In this document: positions 23,829 to 32,473 of the stretch, one piece after another
Layout: each line of letters begins with the position of its first letter
Numbering within the stretch: the first letter of the stretch is position 1
Source of the DNA: Pseudomonas capeferrum
Lineage (GTDB): Bacteria > Pseudomonadota > Gammaproteobacteria > Pseudomonadales > Pseudomonadaceae
Length of the DNA: 64,000 bases
NCBI RefSeq assembly: GCF_013523055.1
Contig: NZ_JAAMQM010000015.1
Span: 118,465 to 182,464, forward strand
Reading direction: 5' to 3'
The notes under the pieces: generated by a model
Databases searched by the model: none
Seen by the model: only the letters and a program-made list of their open reading frames with translations
What the model was told of the DNA's origin: nothing
Program-made: the position numbers and the translations under genes

Positions 23829-25232
23829 ATGCACATGAACGACGATTACGCACCAGAGCAGCTCGACCTACAGACATCCTCGCTGAAGGTGCCACCGCAC
23901 TCGATCGAGGCTGAGCAGTCCGTGCTCGGTGGTCTCATGCTCGATAACAACGCCTGGGAGCGCGTGCTCGATCAGGTGTCCGACGGCGATTTCTACCGGC
24001 ATGATCACCGGCTGATTTTCCGCGCCATCGCCAAGCTGGCGGACCTGAACGAGCCTTTCGACATCGTCACGCTGCACGAGCGTCTGGACAAGGAGGGTCT
24101 GAGTAGCCAGGTCGGCGGGCTGGCCTATTTGGCGGAGCTGGCCAAGAACACTCCGTCGGTGGCCAACATCAAGGCCTACGCTGCGATCATCCGGGAGCGG
24201 GCGACCCTGCGCCAGCTGATCAGCATCAGCACGGACATCGCAGACAGTGCTTTCAATCCGGAAGGGCGGAATGCTGCGGAGATCCTGGACGAGGCCGAAC
24301 GGCAGATTTTCCAGATCGCTGAAGCCCGGCCGAAAACTGGCGGCCCGGTAGGTGTCAAAGACCTGTTGACCATGGCCATCGACCGCATCGACACGCTGTT
24401 CAACTCCGACAGCGACATCACCGGTGTGTCGACCGGCTTCACCGACCTAGATGAGAAGACCAGCGGCCTTCAGGCGGCCGACCTGATTATCGTGGCCGGC
24501 CGGCCATCGATGGGCAAGACCACCTTCGCCATGAACCTGGTGGAGAACGCTGTGCTGCGGTCCGAGAAGGCGGTGCTGGTGTTCTCGCTCGAAATGCCAG
24601 GTGAATCGCTGATCATGCGTATGCTGTCGTCGCTCGGCCGCATCGACCAGACCAAGGTGCGATCTGGCCAGCTGGACGATGATGACTGGCCGCGACTGAC
24701 TTCCGCGGTGAACCTGCTCAACAACCGCAAGCTGTTCATCGACGACACCGCCGGCATCAGCCCCTCGGAAATGCGAGCACGCACACGCCGCCTGGCCCGT
24801 GAGCACGGCGAGATTGGCATGATCATGGTTGACTACCTGCAGCTGATGCAGATCCCGGGCTCTGCCGGCGACAACAGGACCAATGAGATTTCCGAGATCT
24901 CCCGTTCCCTCAAGGCGCTGGCCAAGGAATTCAACTGCCCTGTCATCGCCCTGTCGCAGCTGAACCGCTCCCTGGAGCAGCGCCCGAACAAGCGCCCGGT
25001 GAACTCCGACTTGCGTGAATCCGGTGCGATCGAGCAGGACGCCGACGTGATCATGTTCGTGTACCGGGATGAGGTGTATCACCCCGAGACCGAGCACAAG
25101 GGCGTGGCGGAGATCATCATCGGCAAGCAGCGTAACGGTCCGATCGGCTTTGTCCGGCTGGCGTTCATTGGCAAGTACACCCGTTTCGAGAACCTGGCGC
25201 CGGGCATGTACAACTTCGACGATGATGAGTGA
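23829..25232 (+). CDS. dnaB: DnaB-like replicative helicase, copy 2
   Basis: A 467-residue DnaB with all helicase motifs: an N-terminal domain starting HSIEAEQSVLGGLM, Walker A GRPSMGKTT (Lys at about 230), Walker B MVDYLQLM, and LSQLNRSLEQR. Its length matches bacterial DnaB (about 460-470). It shares most of its sequence with the upstream copy, so the pair is a tandem duplication in which both members remain intact. An ATG at 23829 and another at 23835 are both possible starts. Plasmid-borne DnaB may let the replicon bypass or modify host helicase loading. Confidence 0.92.
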   Translation: MHMNDDYAPEQLDLQTSSLKVPPHSIEAEQSVLGGLMLDNNAWERVLDQVSDGDFYRHDHRLIFRAIAKLADLNEPFDIVTLHERLDKEGLSSQVGGLAYLAELAKNTPSVANIKAYAAIIRERATLRQLISISTDIADSAFNPEGRNAAEILDEAERQIFQIAEARPKTGGPVGVKDLLTMAIDRIDTLFNSDSDITGVSTGFTDLDEKTSGLQAADLIIVAGRPSMGKTTFAMNLVENAVLRSEKAVLVFSLEMPGESLIMRMLSSLGRIDQTKVRSGQLDDDDWPRLTSAVNLLNNRKLFIDDTAGISPSEMRARTRRLAREHGEIGMIMVDYLQLMQIPGSAGDNRTNEISEISRSLKALAKEFNCPVIALSQLNRSLEQRPNKRPVNSDLRESGAIEQDADVIMFVYRDEVYHPETEHKGVAEIIIGKQRNGPIGFVRLAFIGKYTRFENLAPGMYNFDDDE

Positions 25233-25343
25233 TGACGACGTAAGCGGGTAAGGGGAGGTCCAGCGCAGTCATGTGCTGCTGCCTTCATACTCGCTGTTGA
25301 GCATCTCCTAGGTACGAAGCCTACATCCTCCTGGAGATGCCAC

Positions 25344-25595
25344 ATGCACAACCTCAACGTATCCGAACTGACCTGGCCACAACAGGTTGCTCTCGACGAC
25401 TACGTGATCTACACGCAGCGCCTTCCTTGCGAGCCTGTCGCTGCTGAGCAGTGGTTGGAGCGGAAGCGAAAAGACTTCATTGAGCACATCATGCACATCA
25501 ACGAGCAGGCCAGTTATACCGCTTTCCTTGCCCGCCTGATCAAAGAAACGCCTTCTCCCGCCGCACGGGCCGCTGAACTGGCTGCTCGCCAGTGA
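25344..25595 (+). CDS. Small hypothetical protein
   Basis: An 83-residue helical protein starting MHNLNVSELTWPQQVALDDY. GGAG precedes the ATG by eight bases. It has no known motif. Confidence 0.55.
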   Translation: MHNLNVSELTWPQQVALDDYVIYTQRLPCEPVAAEQWLERKRKDFIEHIMHINEQASYTAFLARLIKETPSPAARAAELAARQ

Positions 25596-25737
25596 GCCCG
25601 CGGCTGCTGGTCCTGGTCTCGATCAAGGGAAAACCCCGGCTGACAGATGTTCAGGGTCTTTTCCGGTTAGCCATCACCGCACGCAGCTCTGACGAGTACC
25701 CCTGTTGTGTGATCAGCTTTCAGTAAACGCATCACCC

Positions 25738-25762
25738 ACCCCGGCCAAGGCTGGGGTTTTTT
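25738..25762 (+). terminator. Rho-independent terminator
   Basis: ACCCCGGCC-AA-GGCTGGGGT with one mismatch is followed by five T residues. It ends the unit containing dnaB and the small gene at 25344. Confidence 0.8.
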
Positions 25763-25896
25763 ATGTTTGGCCTGCTCTGGTTACCCGGACTGGGGCCTTG
25801 GCGGGCGGTCAACTGTTTGTGCGAGCAGCTATCAGTGAAAAAGCAGCTCTCTCCTCACGCGATACGTTTGCATCATAGTGTCTTCATTTACCAGTA

Positions 25897-25914
25897 TTAC
25901 GCGTACGTGTTACG
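25897..25914 (+). promoter_or_regulatory. Family B motif, copy 3
   Basis: TTACGCGTACGTGTTACG fits the consensus and is followed by ATTC, as in the copies at 33495 and 43382. It lies 95 bp before ATG 26010. Confidence 0.65.
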
Positions 25915-26009
25915 ATTCAGTTACGAGCATCATGCGCAACATACACCGCGCTTGCTGATGTCGAGAGACTGATCGACTTGGCGTCAACACCCGTTGAAGG
26001 AATTTACCG

Positions 26010-26435
26010 ATGAATGAGTTCGCCAATTGGAAGCAGGCGGTCGTGGAAGCTGTAGCAAGTAAGGGTCGGATCCCCTGCGAGATCGCAGCGAAGGTTGCCG
26101 AGGACAATTGCTCTGTCCTCCAGCATGCTTGGGGCCTGCAGCTCGATGTCAACGTGGCTGCAGCAAGGGTCATCGAATCTGAGCAAAAGGCGGCTATTGA
26201 ACAGCACAAGGCCGGCCTGACTACGATCTGTCGGATCGCGCCGTGGATACTCCTGACTTCCGGAGGCATGGCAGTGATTGCTAAGGCGTTCCATCCCCTG
26301 GCCGGCACTCCATTCGCGGCGATCGAGTCACTTGCAGTTTTTGCGGGTGGCACGGGGGCCCTTTGCGCTCTGTGCTTCTACGCAGCTGCTCGACTCAAAC
26401 TGGACGAGTTTAAGAAAGCTGAAGAAAAACTCTAA
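26010..26435 (+). CDS. Membrane protein
   Basis: A 141-residue protein. The N-terminal 70 residues are soluble (MNEFANWKQAVVEAVAS...); two hydrophobic helices (about 74-92 and 102-125) and a charged tail follow. GAAGGAA precedes the start. No family is recognised. Confidence 0.6.
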   Translation: MNEFANWKQAVVEAVASKGRIPCEIAAKVAEDNCSVLQHAWGLQLDVNVAAARVIESEQKAAIEQHKAGLTTICRIAPWILLTSGGMAVIAKAFHPLAGTPFAAIESLAVFAGGTGALCALCFYAAARLKLDEFKKAEEKL

Positions 26436-26485
26436 TATCAGCTCCTTGGTACGGGGCTACCCGTACTAAGTTCGAGGAGACCCCG

Positions 26486-26605
26486 ATGAAGCATACACGT
26501 ATACGGCTAAACCCTAATGGCTCTTGGCTACCCCTTACCATACTCTTTTTGGTATTGGCTGTTGCTGTAGCCGGCGTGATTGCTACGCATGTTCGATACG
26601 GCTAA
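26486..26605 (+). CDS. Small single-pass membrane protein
   Basis: A 39-residue protein, MKHTRIRLNPNGSWLPL... followed by one hydrophobic helix (TILFLVLAVAVAGVIAT). CGAGGAGA precedes the ATG at an ideal distance. The positive N-terminus suggests it faces the cytoplasm. Confidence 0.6.
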   Translation: MKHTRIRLNPNGSWLPLTILFLVLAVAVAGVIATHVRYG

Positions 26606-26667
26606 AGCTGTGGCCCTCACCAGACACAACGAAGGTTGAGGAAAACGCTGCCCAAGTACACGCCAAG

Positions 26668-26685
26668 CCCAGCCATCGAGCTGGG
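26668..26685 (+). repeat. Leader hairpin CCCAGC-CATCGA-GCTGGG, copy 3
   Basis: Identical over 18 bp to copy 1 at 12655. It lies 54 bp before the start of the next gene. Confidence 0.55.
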
Positions 26686-26739
26686 CAGCGGCATTAGAAG
26701 GGGCGATGTTCGAGCCCAGGACATAATCAGGAACGCTGC

Positions 26740-27108
26740 ATGCCAAATACCAATGTACTGAGCGACGTAGGCCCAAGCTGGTGCACCTTTCTTCCCGAGG
26801 TTGATCGCTGGGCTACAGAGCTTGCAGCGCTGGCCAGAGCTGATATGCAGGGCCAGATTGAAGCCCTTGTATGGCCCTATCGCCTTCGCGGTGACGAGTA
26901 TCTTTCTGTTGATATGAAAGGGGCAGAAGGCGGTGACGTGTCGCTTACCTTCGGGATTGGCGGTGTTGATGTCACTGAGTACGACTTTGACAACCTTGCT
27001 GGTAACACGTGCTTCAACGTCCCTGACATGACCGAGGCTTTGAGCATGACGGTCGTACTGATGGAGAAGCTTTCTGCCACTGTCATTCTGCTCAATCGGA
27101 AGCGGTAG
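26740..27108 (+). CDS. Hypothetical protein
   Basis: A 122-residue soluble protein starting MPNTNVLSDVGPSWCTFLPE, with an alternating beta pattern in the middle (VSLTFGIGGVDVTEYDF). No membrane segment. No family recognised. The next gene begins 8 bases after its stop. Confidence 0.6.
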   Translation: MPNTNVLSDVGPSWCTFLPEVDRWATELAALARADMQGQIEALVWPYRLRGDEYLSVDMKGAEGGDVSLTFGIGGVDVTEYDFDNLAGNTCFNVPDMTEALSMTVVLMEKLSATVILLNRKR

Positions 27109-27116
27109 GAATCTGT

Positions 27117-27434
27117 ATGCCTTGGTTACAAGCGGATGACACCACCACCGATCCAGTCGAAGGCGAGGTTAGCAACGCAGTAGCTGCATACAAGATGGCC
27201 TTGGTGATGACGCATTACCGGAACTGGGCACATCGGCTTGCCTGCTGGGCGCGGGGCCGTGAAGCGCTTCGGCGTGAAGTTGTTTTGAGCAACACGAAGA
27301 AACATGCTCAAGAAGTGGTTTGCAGATCGCTCGCGCATCGCGCAGCCCTGAAGAAAATCGTCAAATCGCAGCCGAGCGACATTGCCGAAAAAGACAATCT
27401 GCTTTCACTTTTGGCTGGCAGCTTAGAATCATAG
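27117..27434 (+). CDS. Hypothetical protein
   Basis: A 105-residue helical, basic protein starting MPWLQADDTTTDPVEGEVSN, preceded by TAGGAA. It probably forms an operon with the gene at 26740. No family recognised. Confidence 0.6.
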   Translation: MPWLQADDTTTDPVEGEVSNAVAAYKMALVMTHYRNWAHRLACWARGREALRREVVLSNTKKHAQEVVCRSLAHRAALKKIVKSQPSDIAEKDNLLSLLAGSLES

Positions 27435-27511
27435 AGAACCGCCTAGGTATGCCCAAGCCCAGCCCCGTTTCAGCTGCGATTCCTGAACCTCCCCAACGAA
27501 AGGAAACCGAC

Positions 27512-27748
27512 ATGTTGAATTTCATTACAGATCAGCTGCCAGGAGAGCCGGATTTGTTTACCACTGGGAAGCACCTGGACTTAGAAATCCGTTCTCTCGC
27601 CGGCAACGTGCTGGCAAAGGTGACAGCCCCGGCATCCGGCTGGACGCATGAGCAGCTGTCGGCTGTTGCCCGGGAGCAGGAAGCTGTTACCCGGGACGGC
27701 GCCGATGGCTACCTTGGTGGCCAGTGGCTCGGCAGCACCGAAGTCTGA
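27512..27748 (+). CDS. Small hypothetical protein
   Basis: A 78-residue protein starting MLNFITDQLPGEPDLFTTGK; AAAGGAAA precedes the ATG. An upstream in-frame ATG overlaps the previous gene and is rejected. No recognised motif. Confidence 0.6.
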   Translation: MLNFITDQLPGEPDLFTTGKHLDLEIRSLAGNVLAKVTAPASGWTHEQLSAVAREQEAVTRDGADGYLGGQWLGSTEV

Positions 27749-27863
27749 TGTAGGAGAGTCACGCTCAAGCTCAGCATGCTGGGCCAGGGCTGTAGAAGCA
27801 GGGCGTCTTTCACGTCCAATTACCAGGGGGCATCTCGCATTGGTCCATTCAGGAGAAGCGAAA

Positions 27864-28061
27864 TTGGAGGTAGCTCAAAAAGGTGCCTTGCGGTTTTACG
27901 CATGGGCGGCTTGGCTTGGTGCTGTGGCGTGGTTCGTCAGCAAGCTCGCTGCATACTCAGCGGCACATGGTGGCACCGACCAGAGCTGGTTTTTTATCAA
28001 TGTCTTCGGGGTCATAGCCTTGGCCCCAAAGTGTCGCTGCGAGATACAGGTCGGGCGGTAA
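27864..28061 (+). CDS. Small membrane protein with TTG start
   Basis: A 65-residue protein with two short hydrophobic segments (FYAWAAWLGAVAWFVSKLAA and SWFFINVFGVIAL). AGGAG lies eight bases before TTG 27864, which supports this start over a longer in-frame ATG that overlaps the previous gene. Not recognised. Confidence 0.45.
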   Translation: MEVAQKGALRFYAWAAWLGAVAWFVSKLAAYSAAHGGTDQSWFFINVFGVIALAPKCRCEIQVGR

Positions 28062-28142
28062 CCGGAATGCGCAACTTGCCATAAAGAGTCGACTCGCGTT
28101 ATACGGCGGTATTTGGTGGCTTTTGCTGGTTACCGGCATCTT

Positions 28143-28161
28143 TGGCGTATACGCGTAATTC
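28143..28161 (+). promoter_or_regulatory. Weak family B-like motif
   Basis: TTGGCGTATACGCGTAATTC shares the TATACGCGTwA core with the family but departs from the consensus in the flanks. It lies 19 bp before the next start, as the copy at 33495 does for its gene. Confidence 0.35.
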
Positions 28162-28179
28162 AACTAGGAGAATCAGACC

Positions 28180-28356
28180 ATGACCACCACGCTGACTGTC
28201 CTGTATGTATATCACTGCGCTCAGTGCGGCAATGACGGCAAGCTCCAGCTAGAAGAGACTGCACCCGAAGTGTCGACGGTGTGCTCTGGGTGTGGTGCAG
28301 AGGTGATGGCAGAATGGGATGGCGGTGTAGAGCTGGTCGTAAATCCGACCGAATAA
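28180..28356 (+). CDS. Zinc-ribbon small protein
   Basis: A 58-residue protein with CAQCGN near residue 13 and CSGCGA near residue 35, a compact Cys4 zinc ribbon. The sequence starts MTTTLTVLYVYH, and TAGGAGA precedes the ATG. It is probably a small nucleic-acid or protein-binding module. Confidence 0.65.
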   Translation: MTTTLTVLYVYHCAQCGNDGKLQLEETAPEVSTVCSGCGAEVMAEWDGGVELVVNPTE

Positions 28357-28417
28357 CGAAATTCCCCCGCTTCAACACAAGCCCAGAGTACGGCTCCATG
28401 ATTAGGCAGGAGAATAT

Positions 28418-28672
28418 ATGCAGTCTAATAATCATCCCGCTGCGCCTGACAGCTTTGAGCGTTCCCGCTTGGCGGACCTGATCGCGCTGCATCAGGCAAT
28501 CGCAGCTCTCGGCCAGGCACCTGACTACATGGCAGTGATTGAGCAGCGTTCGGCGCTGTATGACCGCGTGCGTACCCTCCATCCTACCCTGGTAAGTGCC
28601 GAGGAATGTTCTGCCCTGAACCTGCTGATTGGATCGATGGCCGAGACGCGCAAGGAAACTCTCGGCCTCTAA
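28418..28672 (+). CDS. Small hypothetical protein
   Basis: An 84-residue helical protein starting MQSNNHPAAPDSFERSRLAD. GGAGAA precedes the ATG. No motif recognised. Confidence 0.6.
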   Translation: MQSNNHPAAPDSFERSRLADLIALHQAIAALGQAPDYMAVIEQRSALYDRVRTLHPTLVSAEECSALNLLIGSMAETRKETLGL

Positions 28673-28725
28673 ATCCTCAAACCCCTCATCATGTCAGGGC
28701 TGAGGTGTAAACCCGTGCCGCCAAC

Positions 28726-30018
28726 ATGCGAGAACGAGGCGAGGAGGAGGCCGGGCGGCTGGTGCTGAATGAGCATGGCTCGTATAACTGCTCGATCATC
28801 GCCGACTGGGAGATGGAGGAGGTGTGGGAGTTCCTCATGGCCTGCGAGGCGAAGCGCGGTGGTCCTTATCGGACATTCGTCGACAACTTCGACTGGTGCC
28901 TGGAGCTCTACAAGGAAGCCAATGAAGGCACGTGCGCGATCATCACCGGCGACGGTGGTAACAAGGCGGCGTGTGGGTCACGTTTTGGCTGTGCCTGGTG
29001 CACTGTCACCGGCGAACGCGACAAGTCCATGGAGGCGATGATTGCGTCTGCGCCCGAAAAACACGGGCACATGGCCGGGATAAACCGCTTCCGAAACCAT
29101 CTCATCAACACCCGCTGGGACATGGGGCGTCGAGACTGGATCGGGCGTACAACCTCGGACGCCGGCTACATCAACGTCACAGGAACAGCGTACAACGCAG
29201 AGATGCGCCGTGAGCTGTTGCGGTACCTGCTGACTCTGGATGTGCTGGAGGAAGAGCGGGCAGAGGAGCACGATGCGCGGATGTTCCGCGGCGAACTGGA
29301 AAAGACGGAGTCCAACGAAACCCTTCGTGGGAGCACCTTCCAATTCATCACACCGAAGAACCTGCTGGCCATCGACTTCGCCTGGTCACTGAGCTACGGC
29401 TTCGACCATGCCTTCCCTGCTTTGTCGGAGTGGTATGAGATCCGGGTATTAGGGAAGCGCTACCTGATCGATGATGTCGCACCCACGGAGAAAGGCGTTA
29501 TCCCAGAACAGCGTTGGTTCAAGTTCGATGACTGGCAGAGCCCTGCGCAGGAGATGGGCTTGCAGGACGCTTACCTCGCAGCCACCAACAAGCACCGATA
29601 CCCTGAACGTCCGGCCATGCGCACGATCCGTGACCGCTTTGAGGGCAAGGATCGCAACATCGTCTACTACGAAGAAGCAGACGAAATGGAAGTCGACCCG
29701 GCAGATGCAATTTGCTTCGTAGGCGAGTTCGATGAGGCGTTCTATGCCTTGGCAAAAAACCTGGCGCCGACTGACAGCGCCAAGTTCTACCTGAACAAAG
29801 GCATGATCAAATTGGCTAAGGGCAAGGCTGCTGAGTACGACGCAATGGCCCGCCGAGCGCAATTCTGGCAACGCATGGAGCGCGATCTGGCCGGTACCGA
29901 TCTGCGTTCCTACATACGGCATCATTCGATCAGCAACGCCGAGCACGAACAGATCCTGGAGTCGATGAAGGTTAAGTCAGCCATTCAAAACTCGACGGTC
30001 CCGGATCTTTTTGCTTAA
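28726..30018 (+). CDS. DndC/PAPS-reductase-like protein lacking its N-terminal ATP-binding domain
   Basis: A 430-residue protein. Around residue 82 it reads CGSRFGCAWCTVTGERDKSM, close to the CGDSRFGCWVCT-DKSM iron-sulfur segment of DndC, the sulfur-transfer protein of phosphorothioate DNA modification. Further matches run to the end (FRNHL, RRELLRYLLTLDVL, MARRAQFW). DndC and PAPS reductases normally carry about 190 upstream residues with the PP-loop SGGKDS, which are absent here; the frame upstream closes at a stop at 28708. No other dnd gene is seen. It is therefore a truncated or split gene that is probably not functional alone, or a variant using a partner in trans. The start is uncertain; no ribosome-binding site is evident. 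Confidence 0.65.
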   Translation: MRERGEEEAGRLVLNEHGSYNCSIIADWEMEEVWEFLMACEAKRGGPYRTFVDNFDWCLELYKEANEGTCAIITGDGGNKAACGSRFGCAWCTVTGERDKSMEAMIASAPEKHGHMAGINRFRNHLINTRWDMGRRDWIGRTTSDAGYINVTGTAYNAEMRRELLRYLLTLDVLEEERAEEHDARMFRGELEKTESNETLRGSTFQFITPKNLLAIDFAWSLSYGFDHAFPALSEWYEIRVLGKRYLIDDVAPTEKGVIPEQRWFKFDDWQSPAQEMGLQDAYLAATNKHRYPERPAMRTIRDRFEGKDRNIVYYEEADEMEVDPADAICFVGEFDEAFYALAKNLAPTDSAKFYLNKGMIKLAKGKAAEYDAMARRAQFWQRMERDLAGTDLRSYIRHHSISNAEHEQILESMKVKSAIQNSTVPDLFA

Positions 30019-30025
30019 CCCAACG

Positions 30026-30058
30026 AAGGCTACCTCTCACGAGGTGGCCTTTTTTTTC
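30026..30058 (+). terminator. Rho-independent terminator
   Basis: AAGGCTACCTC-TCAC-GAGGTGGCCTT with one mismatch is followed by seven T residues, directly after the DndC-like gene. Confidence 0.85.
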
Positions 30059-30194
30059 GACGACGCTGAACTAGGTGGTACACGGGACCTAACAATGCAT
30101 TGGTCTTCGTCGGTCGTGTCGTCGTCGCCCCTGCGGCTAAGTCAGCACAGCCTCCCCGGCGATCCTGGGAGGTGCTTAATTTACCTTTCTGGTA

Positions 30195-30212
30195 TTATAC
30201 ATACGTGTTAGT
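30195..30212 (+). promoter_or_regulatory. Family B motif, copy 4
   Basis: TTATACATACGTGTTAGT fits the consensus except at the last two bases and is followed by AATTC. It precedes the gene at 30312 by 99 bp. Confidence 0.55.
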
Positions 30213-30311
30213 AATTCTCGTATTGCTTTGGCGAGGCTCAACTGGACCAATTAGCGCTTTTGGGAAGCTCGCCTTGAGGCCGCTACCGCAGGCGATTTCT
30301 GCAAAGCCGCT

Positions 30312-30515
30312 GTGTTGGTACGGAAAATCATGGGATCGGCCTCTCCAGCGCTTCGGAGACCTGAGGCGGAGCATGCGCTTTTCCATTCCATGTGGGACTA
30401 CGTTTCAAAGGCGCTGGACCATGAAGACTATGACCCAGCGAATGAACAGGCGGATCGCATGAGCGACCACGTAAAGGCCAGACATGATGAACAGGGGCTG
30501 GCTAAGTCGCTCTGA
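30312..30515 (+). CDS. Small hypothetical protein
   Basis: The frame is open from 30255. The best-supported protein part begins SASPALRRPEAEHALFHSMW and is acidic and helical. The start is unclear: GTG 30309, TTG 30312 or ATG 30330 are all possible, and no good ribosome-binding site is seen. No family recognised. The 30059-30194 gap shows nothing else. Confidence 0.4.
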   Translation: MLVRKIMGSASPALRRPEAEHALFHSMWDYVSKALDHEDYDPANEQADRMSDHVKARHDEQGLAKSL

Positions 30516-30622
30516 GACTGGTCCAACCGATTTCCCCTGTATCGTCGTTTCCGGTGACGAGAAAACAGAAAACGAATCAATTTTGGCGCCCGCGAAAATC
30601 GGGCAAGTGGAGATGCATTGGA

Positions 30623-30868
30623 ATGGCAGTAATAGATTTTTTCGTTGACCGCGTTTGGGCTATTGCCGCTTTCGCTTTGGGCCTCGGCATGATGCTTGAT
30701 GTAATCCTTTTCCATAAGCAGCTGAGGGCAACCTTGCTGCTCCCGCTGGTAGTGGGTGTTATGTGGCTCTGGGGCGACTCGGCTCAGATGGTGCAAAAAT
30801 GGCAGAACGAGGCTTATCAGCCTCAACCTGCTCAGCAGGTTCCACAACAAGAAAAATCCAGTGAATGA
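30623..30868 (+). CDS. Small membrane protein
   Basis: An 81-residue protein with two hydrophobic helices (VWAIAAFALGLGMMLDVILF and ATLLLPLVVGVMWLWG) and a Gln-rich tail. GGAG lies 10 bases before ATG 30623; a GTG at 30554 would add a basic 23-residue N-terminus and cannot be excluded. Not recognised. Confidence 0.5.
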   Translation: MAVIDFFVDRVWAIAAFALGLGMMLDVILFHKQLRATLLLPLVVGVMWLWGDSAQMVQKWQNEAYQPQPAQQVPQQEKSSE

Positions 30869-30965
30869 CATTCAGCGTTCGGCTTGACGATCGTCCTGCG
30901 GTGCCAGCGAAGGGCATCCGCTATTGGCACTGATGTCAAAGCCACGTGTTTAGGAAAAACGAGCC

Positions 30966-31142
30966 ATGAGCAAGCTGAAGCTGCATTACAACGAGTGGGA
31001 CGGCGGCACAGAGGCTGACCAAGACATACCAGAGGAGTTGATGTGCGGCACCGAAGTCGGCGATGCGCAACTGACGCAGTATAAGGATCAGGTGACCTGT
31101 AAGCGCTGCCTAAAAATCATCGAAAAATGGAGCAAACCGTGA
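30966..31142 (+). CDS. Small protein with Cys pair
   Basis: A 58-residue protein starting MSKLKLHYNEWDGGTEADQ, with a late CKRC pair and an earlier Cys that could bind a metal. Its 3' end overlaps the next gene by 16 bases. Not recognised. Confidence 0.55.
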   Translation: MSKLKLHYNEWDGGTEADQDIPEELMCGTEVGDAQLTQYKDQVTCKRCLKIIEKWSKP

Positions 31143-31456
31143 TCGTCGATAAAGCTAAACTCAGGGCGCTGGCCGAAGCGACAAAAGGCTGGGATTGCAT
31201 GACTGGGTGCTGGCCGGAAGGGAGCGAAGATGGCGAGGAAGTAACGGGCAATTGGTGTGTTGGCCAGGTCAGCGTGGATGACGACAAGTCACAGGTGTTG
31301 ACGGTAAACACTGCGCAGTGGGATGCAGAAGAAGATGCGCAAAAGCTGGCCGAATATTACGCCGCAGCCAATGCGCCTGCCATCCTGGCCCTGCTTGCAG
31401 AGATTGATCAACTCAAGGCTGATAACGAAGCTCTGCGCCATGGCGCAGAAGGATAA
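31127..31456 (+). CDS. Ea22/Ead-like phage protein
   Basis: A 109-residue protein. The end, YYAAANAPAILALLAEIDQL followed by KADNEALR, is a hallmark of Ea22/Ead-like proteins encoded in lambdoid phage accessory regions, whose role is unknown. The N-terminal part has Cys at three positions. Start ATG 31127 overlaps the preceding gene. It indicates phage-type ancestry of this segment. Confidence 0.65.
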   Translation: MEQTVIVDKAKLRALAEATKGWDCMTGCWPEGSEDGEEVTGNWCVGQVSVDDDKSQVLTVNTAQWDAEEDAQKLAEYYAAANAPAILALLAEIDQLKADNEALRHGAEG

Positions 31457-31458
31457 CC

Positions 31459-31842
31459 ATGCAATCCATCACCGTTAAGCAGGAACTGACTGCCGCTGCA
31501 CATGAGAGGCTACGCCATATCAAGAAAACCTCCGCCTTCGATGAATGGCGTCAGCGGCTGCGGCCGAACGACCGACTGCCACGGGGGTGCTTCTTCAAAG
31601 GCAAAAAGGCGGGTGCTGCATTTTTTGTCATGGACGAGTTCTGCTTGGCCAATGCCGTAAAGCCCTACGACCACAGCCAATTCAAGCCCTTTGAGACTGT
31701 CATGCTTTGTCAGCCGCCAAGCTTTGGTGTTACCCCTGAGTCGCTGGCTCGATTCAAGCTCATGGAAGGTATTGAAACCCCATCGCCCGGCGCTCGCGCA
31801 TTCCTGGACTCTATCGAATCTCAGACCAACAAGCCTGAATAG
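31459..31842 (+). CDS. Hypothetical protein
   Basis: A 127-residue basic protein starting MQSITVKQELTAAAHERLRH, two bases after the preceding stop, so probably co-translated. The segment WRQRLRPNDRLPRGCFFKG resembles the one in the protein at 48309 (WRLTRLGPGNRLPRGFKQQ), suggesting a shared domain. Function unknown. Confidence 0.6.
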   Translation: MQSITVKQELTAAAHERLRHIKKTSAFDEWRQRLRPNDRLPRGCFFKGKKAGAAFFVMDEFCLANAVKPYDHSQFKPFETVMLCQPPSFGVTPESLARFKLMEGIETPSPGARAFLDSIESQTNKPE

Positions 31843-31856
31843 CAGGGACAACACCG

Positions 31857-32108
31857 ATGAATTACCACGCCCCGAGCAAGCAATTCACCGTACCTTTTGA
31901 CAGCCTGAAAAGTGGCGCTGCCAGCCTGCGCTTTGCCATCAAGATGATTCGGCAGGCCGCAGGGCTGCCGCTTGAAGGTGGAGATCGGCCCGTCCAAATG
32001 TCTGATGCCTGCCATGCCGAACAGGCGATTCTCGACGCATCACGAATCTTGGGGATTGACCTCGGTGCGGCCCGTGCAGGGCAGCTGGACGTGCGAAGCG
32101 CTGACTAA
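31857..32108 (+). CDS. Small hypothetical protein
   Basis: An 83-residue protein starting MNYHAPSKQFTVPFDSLKSG, 14 bases after the previous stop. No metal motif or membrane segment. Not recognised. Confidence 0.55.
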   Translation: MNYHAPSKQFTVPFDSLKSGAASLRFAIKMIRQAAGLPLEGGDRPVQMSDACHAEQAILDASRILGIDLGAARAGQLDVRSAD

Positions 32109-32473
32109 AGGAATAAAGCACCGCCCAACCCCAGCCAGCCGCTGGGCTGAGATAGCCTGAGCCACAGAGCAGCCATACCCACACAGGACAGTCCACCCCA
32201 ATGCGGCTATTCCTCCCAGATCACGCTACGTCTCCCAGCCAAGCATCGGCTCGCCGGGGCGACCAAAGCCGAGCTAAACCTATCGGCCTGTAACCGCCAT
32301 CGCCTGGTGCCATCTGCGGCTGCTGACACCAATAGAACTTCCCATTTGATAGCAAACCGCCGCCGTTCCCACAGCCCCCCCAGTCGCGGGCTTTGCAGTA
32401 AACTGGGCCTATAGTCCGTAGTGCCAGGTGCGATTTTACGGGCCCGCCTCCATTTGTGATCGAGGGTGCCACG
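32109..32473. other. 365-bp gap
   Basis: No gene is supported. It contains a short hairpin (CCCAGC-CAGCC-GCTGGG near 32136) and, near 32390, a GTCGCGGGCTTTGCAGTAAA segment similar to ones near 1410, 33395 and 40020. Confidence 0.4.

Noticed and set aside
28081..28158. Start-less frame encoding a membrane-helix-like peptide (WWLLLVTGIFGVYA)
   Set aside because: No ATG, GTG or TTG start is available in frame after the upstream stop.
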